From contig DQSX01000192.1 in assembly GCA_015663065.1 (NCBI GenBank), positions 1-34,328 of the forward strand: 34,328 nucleotides of DNA, in the 5' to 3' direction. Every line of letters begins with the position of its first letter. The first letter of the stretch is position 1. The notes under the pieces were generated by a model, which saw nothing but the letters and a program-made list of their open reading frames with translations, had not been told where the DNA came from and made no database searches. Made by a program: the position numbers and the translations under genes. Shown here in pieces: positions 1-8,511 of this stretch. This DNA comes from Sulfurovum sp. Its GTDB lineage: Bacteria; Campylobacterota; Campylobacteria; Campylobacterales; Sulfurovaceae.

Positions 1-49
1 CGTGTATTTTAAAAATTTGTGACTAATAGATAAATTTTTGATTGAGTAG

Positions 50-64
50 TGGCCGGGAGAGGGG
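50..64. repeat. attL core: duplicated tRNA-Ser 3' end
   Basis: TGGCCGGGAGAGGGG identical to 34238-34252; similarity continues imperfectly (AGTTCAAAC vs GATTCGAAC). Confidence 0.85.
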
Positions 65-125
65 AGTTCAAACTATTCGATATGTAGCCTACACATAGGG
101 ATTCTTTGCTGTTCGACTCTTATCA

Positions 126-147
126 TTACCGCAACCTTTACCGCAAC
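126..147 (+). repeat. Candidate integrase arm-type sites, left end (2 x TTACCGCAAC, 12-bp period)
   Basis: TTACCGCAAC at 126-135 and 138-147; same 9-mer core recurs at the right end around the int start. Confidence 0.65.
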
Positions 148-236
148 AAGATATTGTACTACTGTTTTATGCATCATTTGAATAGTATGTATTATATACT
201 TTTTTTAGAAAATTATTCTTTTGCAGAAATGTATCA

Positions 237-893
237 TTATGAATCAACAATTTTCTTTCTTTTGCTTATGATCTTACTTAAGTTTTTTAAGTTCGATGAT
301 TTGTATGCTGTTGCTATGGCTAAGATAAGCGTTGTATCTAAAGTATAAAGCAAGTCCATATCTATACGCAGATCAAACTCAAGGTAGTCTCTTAGCTTTT
401 GCTGTGACAATCTTCCGATACCTCTATCAGAGCGTATCTTATCACATAGGGATTTTTCTGAAGTAGCTATGAGCTTTCCACCATGTATATCATCATAGAG
501 CCAATCGACACCTAAAGCATATGCCTGTAGAGGTACAGGCTTGTAAGTAAACCTACCCAATGGGGTATCAAACTCTTTTTTCATACGCATCGTAGCAGAA
601 GTTATTTCATGCACACGTTCAGGGATAAGTCCATAATAGGACAATGCATAGTCAAATGATACGTAAGAAGGTGCATAAAGTGTATTAGCAATATTTATTG
701 TATCGGGAGAAGTTGTTTGATAGTCTTCTCCAAAAATATATACGCCTTTCTTTAAGCGAATCAGTTCACCTTTCTTTACCATATATGCAATTTTGGCATT
801 GATATTACTCACTTGATCAATTAATATACTTTCTAATATCTTATGAGTAAAGACCACCATAGGTATATGTTTTCTTATTTCTATTATATTCAT
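237..893 (-). CDS. AbiEi-like antitoxin / N-terminal wHTH transcriptional regulator protein
   Basis: 218 aa; N-terminal winged-helix-like segment (AYMVKKGELIRLKKGVYIFG) and SYVSFDYALSYYGLIPE motif typical of AbiEi-family antitoxins. Confidence 0.6.
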   Translation of the reverse strand: MNIIEIRKHIPMVVFTHKILESILIDQVSNINAKIAYMVKKGELIRLKKGVYIFGEDYQTTSPDTINIANTLYAPSYVSFDYALSYYGLIPERVHEITSATMRMKKEFDTPLGRFTYKPVPLQAYALGVDWLYDDIHGGKLIATSEKSLCDKIRSDRGIGRLSQQKLRDYLEFDLRIDMDLLYTLDTTLILAIATAYKSSNLKNLSKIISKRKKIVDS

Positions 894-924
894 GAGAAAA
901 GTATAGTATATTTATCCATATATC

Positions 925-955
925 ACAGATAATACTAATTTTTTGTATTATCTGT
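925..955. promoter_or_regulatory. Perfect 11-bp inverted repeat upstream of the abiEi-like gene (candidate autoregulatory operator)
   Basis: ACAGATAATAC (925-935), 9-nt loop, GTATTATCTGT (945-955); TATACT-like -10 sequences at 900-910 lie between it and the ATG. Confidence 0.55.
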
Positions 956-986
956 ACACAAATAGTAATCTATTTACCTTTAGCAT

Positions 987-1394
987 CTATGCATAGTATG
1001 AAGCAGATCGTAAATGACCCAAGTAAGCACTTACCGCACTCCGTAGCTGCATAGCACCCCACACCAGGTCAACCATATCTTTAGCATCGTTTATATTTTT
1101 GCCAATAAGTTTAAGATTGTGTAAATCTCGTTCATCTTCGATAATAGTATCCATCAGTTTTGGATACCACAGATCGTACAGTTCAACTACTAGTGGCTTT
1201 ACCTTACTAAAGTATTCACGGTGTTCTGGGCTATTCGGCGATACCAGATAATCAGCATTGTAATAGTCATACGGTGCCTGATCACACCCATGGTAGAAGC
1301 TATAAAGATCTTCGATCACTACTGTATCCATCAGCGTCATTTTCTGGCGAAACTTGTTGTACTCAATTAAATTGAGATTTTTATTTAATAACAT
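987..1394 (-). CDS. Hypothetical protein downstream of the terminase genes
   Basis: ORF 987-1451; internal ATG at 1394 has a good SD (AAAGGAT), so the start is re-assigned. Confidence 0.55.
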   Translation of the reverse strand: MLLNKNLNLIEYNKFRQKMTLMDTVVIEDLYSFYHGCDQAPYDYYNADYLVSPNSPEHREYFSKVKPLVVELYDLWYPKLMDTIIEDERDLHNLKLIGKNINDAKDMVDLVWGAMQLRSAVSAYLGHLRSASYYA

Positions 1395-1431
1395 AATACT
1401 ATCCTTTAAATTTTTTTGACCCACCAAGAAC

Positions 1432-2676
1432 CTACCACCCAGTATTATCACTGTGATCGTTCAAGGCCATCCATGAGTCCATGAAGGCCTTAAACCTGTA
1501 ACCATTCTCATAACTGAAAACAGCGTATCTCAGTGCATCTAGCAGGTGGTCATTCTCTTTGACGGGTCTGTCGAGCAATCGCTCGGATTTATCAATATCC
1601 CACTGGTAGGTCGATAGTTCGTCCTTGAGTTGTGGGAGATTGGCAAACACCAACAATTTTTTTGCACGGAACATACCGTCCAGCATAGAGATCCCTGCAA
1701 TTACATTCTTCTTTGCTTCCGTCATAGGAACTCCTCGTGATCTCAATGTCTCTAACGCATCTTTACCGGCAGGATCTGCGTAAACCATTCCATGACCATT
1801 CTTGAGTATTATTTCTAGATCATCAATATTTGTTTTACTTTTTTTCCACTCCGCTATAACATAAACTACATCTTTATTTGGATCTAATGCAAGCTGTACC
1901 ACTGCATTAGGATTATTAAAACCAAAGTCAAGCCCTCTAAAGTAGATTAGACCATATGGTAACTGGAACGGCTCAATAAATTCTACACTTTCAAATACCA
2001 AGCCAGCAGGTCGTGTAAACCTTGCCTCAAAGAACATCGTAAACTTCCATCCTGGTAGCACCTTTCTTGCCCTAACTATTTCAGAGAGTGGATAAAAAGG
2101 ATTATCACTTGACTTAGGGTTGAATACTTCTATATTGGGATTTCCCTTGAGGTGTTCATCGTAAATCTCGGTCTTTAGCCAATGGTTTGAGTTATAAGGT
2201 GTAGAGAGTATTAAAAGTTGACCATTCTTAAACGCTACTCTTTGCAGTGCTGTATCAAGAACAGGCTTGCTCATTAACCCTGCTTCGTCGAGTATTATCA
2301 AGTCTGAATGTATGCCTTGCATCGACTCATAACTTTCTCCACTTATTAGATAAATGAACCCGTAAGCGAACTCAATGGTCATCTCCGACTTGTTGAGCTT
2401 GTACTCCAAGCCTAACTCATTGAATTGCGCAATGATATATTTTAGTGGGTTTCTCAATAACATTTTATGCGTGGGTGCCATGACTATTATTTCAACTCTT
2501 TTATTGCCAGCAGCGTAAAGTATTCTTGCTTTATAAATAAGAACAATAGGAAGTAAGAACGTCTTACCACAACCTGTACCACCGATAAGAGCAACGATCT
2601 TTCTGAGTGATTGAATAAATTTTCGTTGATAATCAATTAATGTAAGGAAGTGTTCTTTCTTTTCTGTCTTACTCAT
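1432..2676 (-). CDS. terL: Phage terminase large subunit
   Basis: Walker A-like GGTGCGKT, Walker B LIILDEAG, motif LLILSTPYNSNHW, nuclease-domain residues (GLDFGFNNPNA, VYADPAGKDALE, HLLDALRYAVF). Confidence 0.9.
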   Translation of the reverse strand: MSKTEKKEHFLTLIDYQRKFIQSLRKIVALIGGTGCGKTFLLPIVLIYKARILYAAGNKRVEIIVMAPTHKMLLRNPLKYIIAQFNELGLEYKLNKSEMTIEFAYGFIYLISGESYESMQGIHSDLIILDEAGLMSKPVLDTALQRVAFKNGQLLILSTPYNSNHWLKTEIYDEHLKGNPNIEVFNPKSSDNPFYPLSEIVRARKVLPGWKFTMFFEARFTRPAGLVFESVEFIEPFQLPYGLIYFRGLDFGFNNPNAVVQLALDPNKDVVYVIAEWKKSKTNIDDLEIILKNGHGMVYADPAGKDALETLRSRGVPMTEAKKNVIAGISMLDGMFRAKKLLVFANLPQLKDELSTYQWDIDKSERLLDRPVKENDHLLDALRYAVFSYENGYRFKAFMDSWMALNDHSDNTGW

Positions 2677-3085
2677 CTGGCACCTCTTCTTTTCTACTAG
2701 CTATCTCATTGAATACAATGTTCACACCGTTATAGTTACTTGCTGCTTCTTTCTTTGTGTCTACACCCAACTTTTTCTCCAACTCGTAGAACTTAAAGAC
2801 TTCTTTGATGGCTGCAAGTCTTGTACGATCCTCGTAATTCTCCAATATTATCTCTTCAAGTACATCCATTGAAGCAGTAGCAAGTTTGGCAAATCTATCA
2901 CTAAAGAAGTTCTTCTCCAGCTCTGTGATCTTTTCCAACACTCTTTCATCTTTAAGAAGAAGGTAGGCTTTTCCATTAGCATAGGTTTCAGAGTACCCAG
3001 CTTCAAGGGCAGCATTTTTGGCATCACGGCTTGTAACATACTTTTCGCAAAACTGTATCTGCTTCTGTGTAAGCGATGCCATCAT
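2669..3085 (-). CDS. terS: Phage terminase small subunit (Terminase_2-like)
   Basis: LTQKQIQFCEKYVTSRDAKNAALEAGYSETYANGKAYLLLKDERV is the typical TerS N-terminal HTH; overlaps terL by 8 bp. Start may be the next Met codon (3082). Confidence 0.87.
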   Translation of the reverse strand: MMASLTQKQIQFCEKYVTSRDAKNAALEAGYSETYANGKAYLLLKDERVLEKITELEKNFFSDRFAKLATASMDVLEEIILENYEDRTRLAAIKEVFKFYELEKKLGVDTKKEAASNYNGVNIVFNEIASRKEEVPDE

Positions 3086-3098
3086 CTTCCCTTTAAAC

Positions 3099-3129
3099 TA
3101 TAGCTAACATTATGTTATCTTGCTATAAT
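3099..3129 (+). promoter_or_regulatory. Extended -10 promoter (TGCTATAAT) with nested palindromes between terS and the HsdS-like gene
   Basis: TATAAT at 3124-3129 preceded by TG; TAACAT-T-ATGTTA palindrome 3105-3117 flanked by TATAGC (3099-3104) and GCTATA (3122-3127). Confidence 0.5.
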
Positions 3130-3165
3130 TGTATCAGAAGAATAGATGAATGTGAAGGGTAGATT

Positions 3166-3951
3166 ATGGAGCAAATGGCGTATGAGAGGGCAATGGAACA
3201 GTTCTTCCCCTATGTATCGGCGATCGGAGATCAGGCAGAAATTTTTAAATCATACCCGGTAAGAGTCAGAACACAGGAAAAAATAGCCTATTACGAGGTT
3301 GGCGCATCTAATATCGCTGAAGATGGAGAGCTTATCATCGATCAGAATGAAAATCTAAAGGAGAGTGCAAACGCTGTAGCCTTTGAGAAACTCTATCTTC
3401 GACCCGGCGATATAATCCTTCCCTACCGTTCTAAAAAGATTCACCTTGGTCTTTATATTGAATCAGCACATCCTTTGATGCCTAATCCAAGTCTCATCAT
3501 TATTCGTAGTGGAAGTGTAGAGCTGGGAAGATATTTCTTTTCCTGTCTCAATCAGCCTTTCATTAAGAGCTATATTGAATCAAGTATGATAGGCAAAAAT
3601 GGAAAGAATACTATGCTTGACATTAACAAGTTTAAATCACTTATCATCCCAACAGCTACGGGTGAGACAATCTATTCACTTCATAGTATAGAGAAATACA
3701 ATCACTATGCAAAAAGAGTATCCGCAATACACAAACAGCTAGATCACACTACAACACTTTTATCAGCAGAAGCAATTGCAGGGGAGTATCATAGTCTTGA
3801 AAAAACATTCTTTGAGCATATGGATAAACATATAGGAAAACTGGAAGGTATAGTCTCATCCATGGAAGCCTCAGCCATTCACTCTACTGCTATCAATATG
3901 CTTCGCAGTGACTTTGTAGAGCATAAGGCCAAAAACTCTCCAAAACTGTAA
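3166..3951 (+). CDS. Orphan HsdS-like (type I R-M specificity) protein with a single target-recognition domain
   Basis: LRPGDIILPYR...PSLIIIRSGSVELGRYFFSCLNQPFIKSYIESSMIGKNGKNTMLDINKFKSLIIPTAT matches the TRD layout of Methylase_S proteins, followed by a helical segment; only one TRD in 261 aa. Confidence 0.62.
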   Translation: MEQMAYERAMEQFFPYVSAIGDQAEIFKSYPVRVRTQEKIAYYEVGASNIAEDGELIIDQNENLKESANAVAFEKLYLRPGDIILPYRSKKIHLGLYIESAHPLMPNPSLIIIRSGSVELGRYFFSCLNQPFIKSYIESSMIGKNGKNTMLDINKFKSLIIPTATGETIYSLHSIEKYNHYAKRVSAIHKQLDHTTTLLSAEAIAGEYHSLEKTFFEHMDKHIGKLEGIVSSMEASAIHSTAINMLRSDFVEHKAKNSPKL

Positions 3952-3983
3952 AAAGCTCCTATCCACTCTTCCACACAATACTG

Positions 3984-4286
3984 CTACTCCCTTGGCAACC
4001 TTCCATCTTGTTCTCTTCTCTCATATGTTTCATTTTCATCACAACGATTAATAATATTCTCCATATGCCAATACGTTCTACCGTCAAAATTAAAGTAGAT
4101 CATTTGTGTTGAATAAAAATTCTCTTTGTGCCCATAGGTATCAATTTGTTCTGCTAACTTTACATATAACTCATTATCAACTTTTTCTTGCACAATATAT
4201 TCATGTGGCCAGGTACTTGCATATGTCTTAGCAAATGTCCATTCACATTCTTCTATAAATTTTTTTACATCAGCAGAAAATTCCAT
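3984..4286 (-). CDS. Hypothetical 100-aa protein, operonic with the upstream nuclease-like gene
   Basis: Starts 4 bp after the 4291-5253 ORF; motif FAKTYASTWPHEYIV...FDGRTYWHME..INRC. Confidence 0.55.
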   Translation of the reverse strand: MEFSADVKKFIEECEWTFAKTYASTWPHEYIVQEKVDNELYVKLAEQIDTYGHKENFYSTQMIYFNFDGRTYWHMENIINRCDENETYERREQDGRLPRE

Positions 4287-4290
4287 AACA

Positions 4291-5253
4291 CTACTTTAGA
4301 TTATCTTTTATATGTAATAGAACCATATTCACTTCATTTACAATATGGTCTACTATATCATTTTTATCCATACCTGGTCTCAACTGAATCGCATACAAGG
4401 TATGATCTTTTTCGTTGTATGCATCATCACTATTTATAGCATAATAGAACCTATCATCTTTCTTCCAATTGCTATCTTGAATTGACAGCCATGTGGGAGT
4501 ATGTGCTTCTTTTGTAAACCAATTATAACTTGAAAAATACAGGTAGCAAGCTAAATCATAAGCTTTAAAGTAAAAACCATGTCCATATTTAGAGCTTTGT
4601 GTCTTCAGTCCCGTGAAATCCGAATGATCCCAAAGTCGAATTCTACCATTGCATTCATCTACTATATCTGCAAACTGATAAGCAAGTCTTCCGTTCATAG
4701 GATCAAGATCAGACATACTTAAAGGTGGCATTCCCTCTGCATCCATTTTTTTACAAAGCTCACTTAGTTGCATTAAGTCCGAAGCTAGTTGGCTATCATG
4801 GTTTTTATTGTTTTCAATCTCTACCAACTCAAGAAACGCAGACCATGACCTTATTGCTATTCTCTCATTTCTACCATTGAGTCGCTTTTCAATTTCTACC
4901 ACTAAAGACTTTAAACGCTTATCTGGCACAAGAAAGAGCAAGACACCACCTACAGACAACTCATCAAGATAATTCTCAGGCTGATTATCTGTCAAGTTTG
5001 CCCAGAACTTTCCTTCTATGATCACAATCTTGTTACCAGTATCATCTAATCCAGTTATATCTGGTCTACCATTTGTTTTAGTAGACAATTCTGTAATATA
5101 GTGTGTTGGTACACTGCTCATATTCAAGAGTTCTTTTAAGACTTTTCGAGCTGCTGGATACTTATTGAGAAGATACGACACACTACTGTTAGCCACATTT
5201 TCATACTGTGATATAAAATTACTTGCAATATGAGAGAGTAAAGATTCTTGCAT
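4291..5253 (-). CDS. PD-(D/E)XK nuclease-like protein
   Basis: GRPDITGLDDTGNKIVIIEGKFWANLT fits a PD-x(n)-ExK core; SD AAAGGAA upstream of ATG at 5253. Confidence 0.6.
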   Translation of the reverse strand: MQESLLSHIASNFISQYENVANSSVSYLLNKYPAARKVLKELLNMSSVPTHYITELSTKTNGRPDITGLDDTGNKIVIIEGKFWANLTDNQPENYLDELSVGGVLLFLVPDKRLKSLVVEIEKRLNGRNERIAIRSWSAFLELVEIENNKNHDSQLASDLMQLSELCKKMDAEGMPPLSMSDLDPMNGRLAYQFADIVDECNGRIRLWDHSDFTGLKTQSSKYGHGFYFKAYDLACYLYFSSYNWFTKEAHTPTWLSIQDSNWKKDDRFYYAINSDDAYNEKDHTLYAIQLRPGMDKNDIVDHIVNEVNMVLLHIKDNLK

Positions 5254-5677
5254 AATGATGTTCCTTTATGTTCTGTAGTATATGGTATTTAGCATTACAA
5301 GTTTTAGAGATGATCTTATATTTACAGAAGTATTCATTCTTTAATAACAAATCTAAAGTGATCAGACAATTTTTTTATTGCATAAACAATAAATTACAAC
5401 GATGGAATTTCCACTAAAAACCTGGTATATACTATGTAGGGACACTTATCCCTCAAATCTCACACTTCTGCCCATAAAAACCACAAATCACATTCCACTT
5501 GTCGTTACCTATAGGCAGATCAACAGGAATACCTTATGTATTACTTATATCTTTTGCATCCACTACTGATGCAACTACACCAACAATCTGTGAATAACCC
5601 AGATTATAACCCTACACCAACAGCCGCTTAGTTCCTAGAACTCTTAACATCATAGCTAACATTACAAGGAGATACCT

Positions 5678-6490
5678 ATGTCAGCAATTAACCCCTTAAC
5701 CCATACAGAACTAATGAATCAAGCCCCAGCTCTCTTCACAGAAGAACCCCATTTTGAAGTATCAGACAAATACCACTTCATTCCTACAATCGATGTAATT
5801 ACAAAGATTACAGAATACGGATGGCATCCAGTATCAGTACAGGAAGCCAATGTTAGAGACCTTGACAAAGAAGGTTACCAAAAACACCTGGTTAGATTTA
5901 GACATTTTGATGACCTGTTGAATCCCAAAGACAATTCAGTAGAACTTTTACTGTTCAACTCTCACGACAGAAGTACAGCATTTAGTATCAGTGCAGGTAT
6001 CTACAGGTTTGTTTGTGCCAATGGTCTTGTGATTGCCGAGAGTATTTTTGAATCGTATAAAATAAAACATATCGGAGAAAGAGAGAATGATGTAGCCAAT
6101 GCAGTAGAACGTATTACAGATATCAAACCTCTACTTGAACAGAAGATACACTCTTTTGAATCCGTAAAGCTACAAGATGCAGAGAAGCGTTCCTTTGCTA
6201 AAGCAGCCATACCACTTAGATTTGAAAAACATTTAGAGGTAGATTATAATGATCTACTACTGCCTCACAGAAAAGAAGATGAACATGATGATTTGTACAC
6301 GGTCTTGAATGTAATACAAGAGAACTTGCTTAGAGGCAATGTATCCGGTCAGAACAAAGAAACGGGAAGACGCTTCACCAGTAGAGAAATTACCTCCATA
6401 GCTAAAGATGTAGATGTGAACCAAGGGCTATGGAATATTGCAGAGCGTATAGCATCCATCAAAAATCCTGCACTAACAATGGCAGCCTGA
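5678..6490 (+). CDS. DUF932 family phage/plasmid-like protein
   Basis: FIPTIDVITKITEYGWHPVSVQEA...GIYRFVCANGLVI typical of DUF932; SD AAGGAG. Confidence 0.78.
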   Translation: MSAINPLTHTELMNQAPALFTEEPHFEVSDKYHFIPTIDVITKITEYGWHPVSVQEANVRDLDKEGYQKHLVRFRHFDDLLNPKDNSVELLLFNSHDRSTAFSISAGIYRFVCANGLVIAESIFESYKIKHIGERENDVANAVERITDIKPLLEQKIHSFESVKLQDAEKRSFAKAAIPLRFEKHLEVDYNDLLLPHRKEDEHDDLYTVLNVIQENLLRGNVSGQNKETGRRFTSREITSIAKDVDVNQGLWNIAERIASIKNPALTMAA

Positions 6491-6491
6491 T

Positions 6492-6956
6492 ATGAAACTC
6501 AAATCCACATACCGTTACCGTCATAGACATAGCGGAAGTAAAATTAGAGAGGAGAGGTTACAGTATCATCGTATCAAAGCTAATCCTGTGATCACAACTG
6601 CAAGTAGAGCCTATAAACATCTGTATGAGTATCATCATCTCGATAGAGAACACTTTATTGCCATCACCTTGGATGGTGCGAGCAGAGTGATTAATACCCA
6701 CATCATCAGCATCGGCACACTTAATCAAAGTTTAGTACATCCAAGAGAAATATTCTACAAAGCAATTCAGGACAAAGCCGCAGCGATCATCATTGCACAC
6801 AATCATCCATCGGGACAACTCTCACCTTCAAGAGCAGATACACAAGTCACAACAAGGCTCAAAGAGGCAGGGAAACTGATCGGTATCAATATTGTCGATC
6901 ATATCATTCTTACTCCTGACGGCTACTACAGCTTTCAAGATGAGGGATTGATCTAA
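6492..6956 (+). CDS. radC: RadC-like JAB domain protein
   Basis: HREIFYKAIQDKAAAIIIAHNHPSGQLSPSRAD: JAMM metal motif HNHPSG...D; HhH part absent. Confidence 0.88.
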   Translation: MKLKSTYRYRHRHSGSKIREERLQYHRIKANPVITTASRAYKHLYEYHHLDREHFIAITLDGASRVINTHIISIGTLNQSLVHPREIFYKAIQDKAAAIIIAHNHPSGQLSPSRADTQVTTRLKEAGKLIGINIVDHIILTPDGYYSFQDEGLI

Positions 6957-6979
6957 AACAAATCACACAAAGGTAAATA

Positions 6980-7231
6980 ATGAACACAAAACTACAAAAA
7001 CAGCTCAAAGAAATCAACAACAGCACTTTGCATAATATGAGGTTTCTTCTGGAATCTTACAGCAATGAAGTATTAGAAGCACTTGACCAACAAGCCGCAG
7101 AACAGACAGAAATCAATGATGATGTGTTAACTACAATTCGTAGAGAAGTATCATCCGTAATAAGAACCCTGCAAGGCATTGAGACAGTCATCAATCATCA
7201 TACCTATACCAAGACAAAGGAAGCATCATGA
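6980..7231 (+). CDS. Hypothetical protein
   Basis: 83-aa ORF in a co-directional operon; its stop overlaps the next start (ATGA). Confidence 0.55.
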   Translation: MNTKLQKQLKEINNSTLHNMRFLLESYSNEVLEALDQQAAEQTEINDDVLTTIRREVSSVIRTLQGIETVINHHTYTKTKEAS

Positions 7232-7803
7232 AGACCACTAATTATCGCTTACAGACAGAGATAGAACATCTTAAGCCTACAGCTAAAAAAGACTACTTCA
7301 AGAACTATGTCCGTGAGATACTAGAAAGCGATAAGCCATACCATGTCAAAGCAGACTACATTGGTTTGTCCTTCCAAGAACTACAGAACAAGATAGATTA
7401 CCTCTCTTCAGACATCAAAGAACTGCAACAGCTAAAGAAAACATTGGCTGAAGCTAAGACTATCGCACAAGAAGCTACAGCATCCGTACTAACCGAGTAC
7501 GGTATAGATCGTATAGATGGAACAGCTATTTCATCACTAACCATTACCCCATCCAAGATCAAAACCACAGACAAACTTGTCATCACTGATGCAGATGCAC
7601 TAAAAGCTCTTGGCTATGTAAAAGTTATTCTTGATGAAAAGGCAGTAGCCGATGCTATGTCCACCATAGAAGGTATGGATGAGATCGATAAGTTCGTAGA
7701 AGTCAGTATCGTTACAGAAGAGGTGCCTGCCCGTATCAAAATAAATGCGAAACGGAACAGTGTCAACAATGAAGCAACTGAGTTGCTAGAACATGTAGCA
7801 TAA
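7228..7803 (+). CDS. Siphovirus Gp157-family protein
   Basis: Coiled-coil middle (LQNKIDYLSSDIKELQQLKKTLAEAKTIAQEATASVLTEYGIDRIDGTAISSLTI...) characteristic of Gp157. Confidence 0.75.
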   Translation: MKTTNYRLQTEIEHLKPTAKKDYFKNYVREILESDKPYHVKADYIGLSFQELQNKIDYLSSDIKELQQLKKTLAEAKTIAQEATASVLTEYGIDRIDGTAISSLTITPSKIKTTDKLVITDADALKALGYVKVILDEKAVADAMSTIEGMDEIDKFVEVSIVTEEVPARIKINAKRNSVNNEATELLEHVA

Positions 7804-7818
7804 GAAAGGAGATTTATT

Positions 7819-8511
7819 ATGTTCGTAGATAAACAAATTCAAGTTTTGAAGCACGATATAGAACCAAGCCGTATCAAGAGTCGCACCAAAGGAAATATCA
7901 ACCTCTCATACCTTGAGGGGTTTGATCTCATAGAAACAGCCAACAAGGTGTTCGGTCACGGCAATTGGTCTTACAATATTACAAGTTTAGACCAGGTATC
8001 GCAAGAGACAAACAGCAATCAGAATGTTGTTATCTGCTACAAAGCTATTGTCAAGCTCACAGTTTACAGCTTAGACCATAGTAAGCATATCTCAAAAGAA
8101 GATGTCGGATTTGGTACGGGTATAGCTAAGATGTTGGCTGATGCACATGAGGGTGGAGCAAAAGAAGCCGTTACTGACTCAATCAAGCGAGCCATGAGAA
8201 GCTTCGGGAATCAATTCGGTAACAGTCTTTACGACAAGAGCCGTAATCATCAAAATCAGCCACAAACTTCACCACAGATACCAAGCAGTAAACCTACTCC
8301 ACCTCAAGTACAGCGACAGTCACCACAGGTACAGTATGAGTTTACATCACTTTACAACTTAGGTTTACAGGTACTTGAACAGGGTAACAACTTTGTAATC
8401 GTCGGTGAGGATATTTTCAATAAGAAAGACAGTATAAAAGCTTGTGGATTCTTTTGGGATTCATCTCGTAAGATCTGGTATATGCCAAAGCATAGTCAGG
8501 AGGCAGCATGA
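7819..8511 (+). CDS. Rad52/Rad22-family single-strand annealing protein with a C-terminal extra domain
   Basis: YLEGFDLIETANKVFGHGNWSYNI...GFGTGIAKMLADAHEGGAKEAVTDSIKRAMRSFGNQFGNSLYDK; C-terminal ACGFFWDSSRKIWYMPK segment. Confidence 0.87.
   Translation: MFVDKQIQVLKHDIEPSRIKSRTKGNINLSYLEGFDLIETANKVFGHGNWSYNITSLDQVSQETNSNQNVVICYKAIVKLTVYSLDHSKHISKEDVGFGTGIAKMLADAHEGGAKEAVTDSIKRAMRSFGNQFGNSLYDKSRNHQNQPQTSPQIPSSKPTPPQVQRQSPQVQYEFTSLYNLGLQVLEQGNNFVIVGEDIFNKKDSIKACGFFWDSSRKIWYMPKHSQEAA

Noticed and set aside
106-348. 80-aa plus-strand ORF at the left end
   Set aside because: Antisense to the AbiEi-like gene and over the candidate arm sites; low-complexity hydrophobic/aromatic translation with no family signal.
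925-955. Inverted repeat considered as a transcription terminator
   Set aside because: The T run is in the loop and no U tract follows the stem on either strand; position upstream of abiEi-like gene fits an operator better.
5374-5393. TTTATTG-CATAAA-CAATAAA inverted repeat
   Set aside because: AT-rich 7-bp arms, likely by chance in this sequence; no neighbouring signal supporting a terminator or operator.
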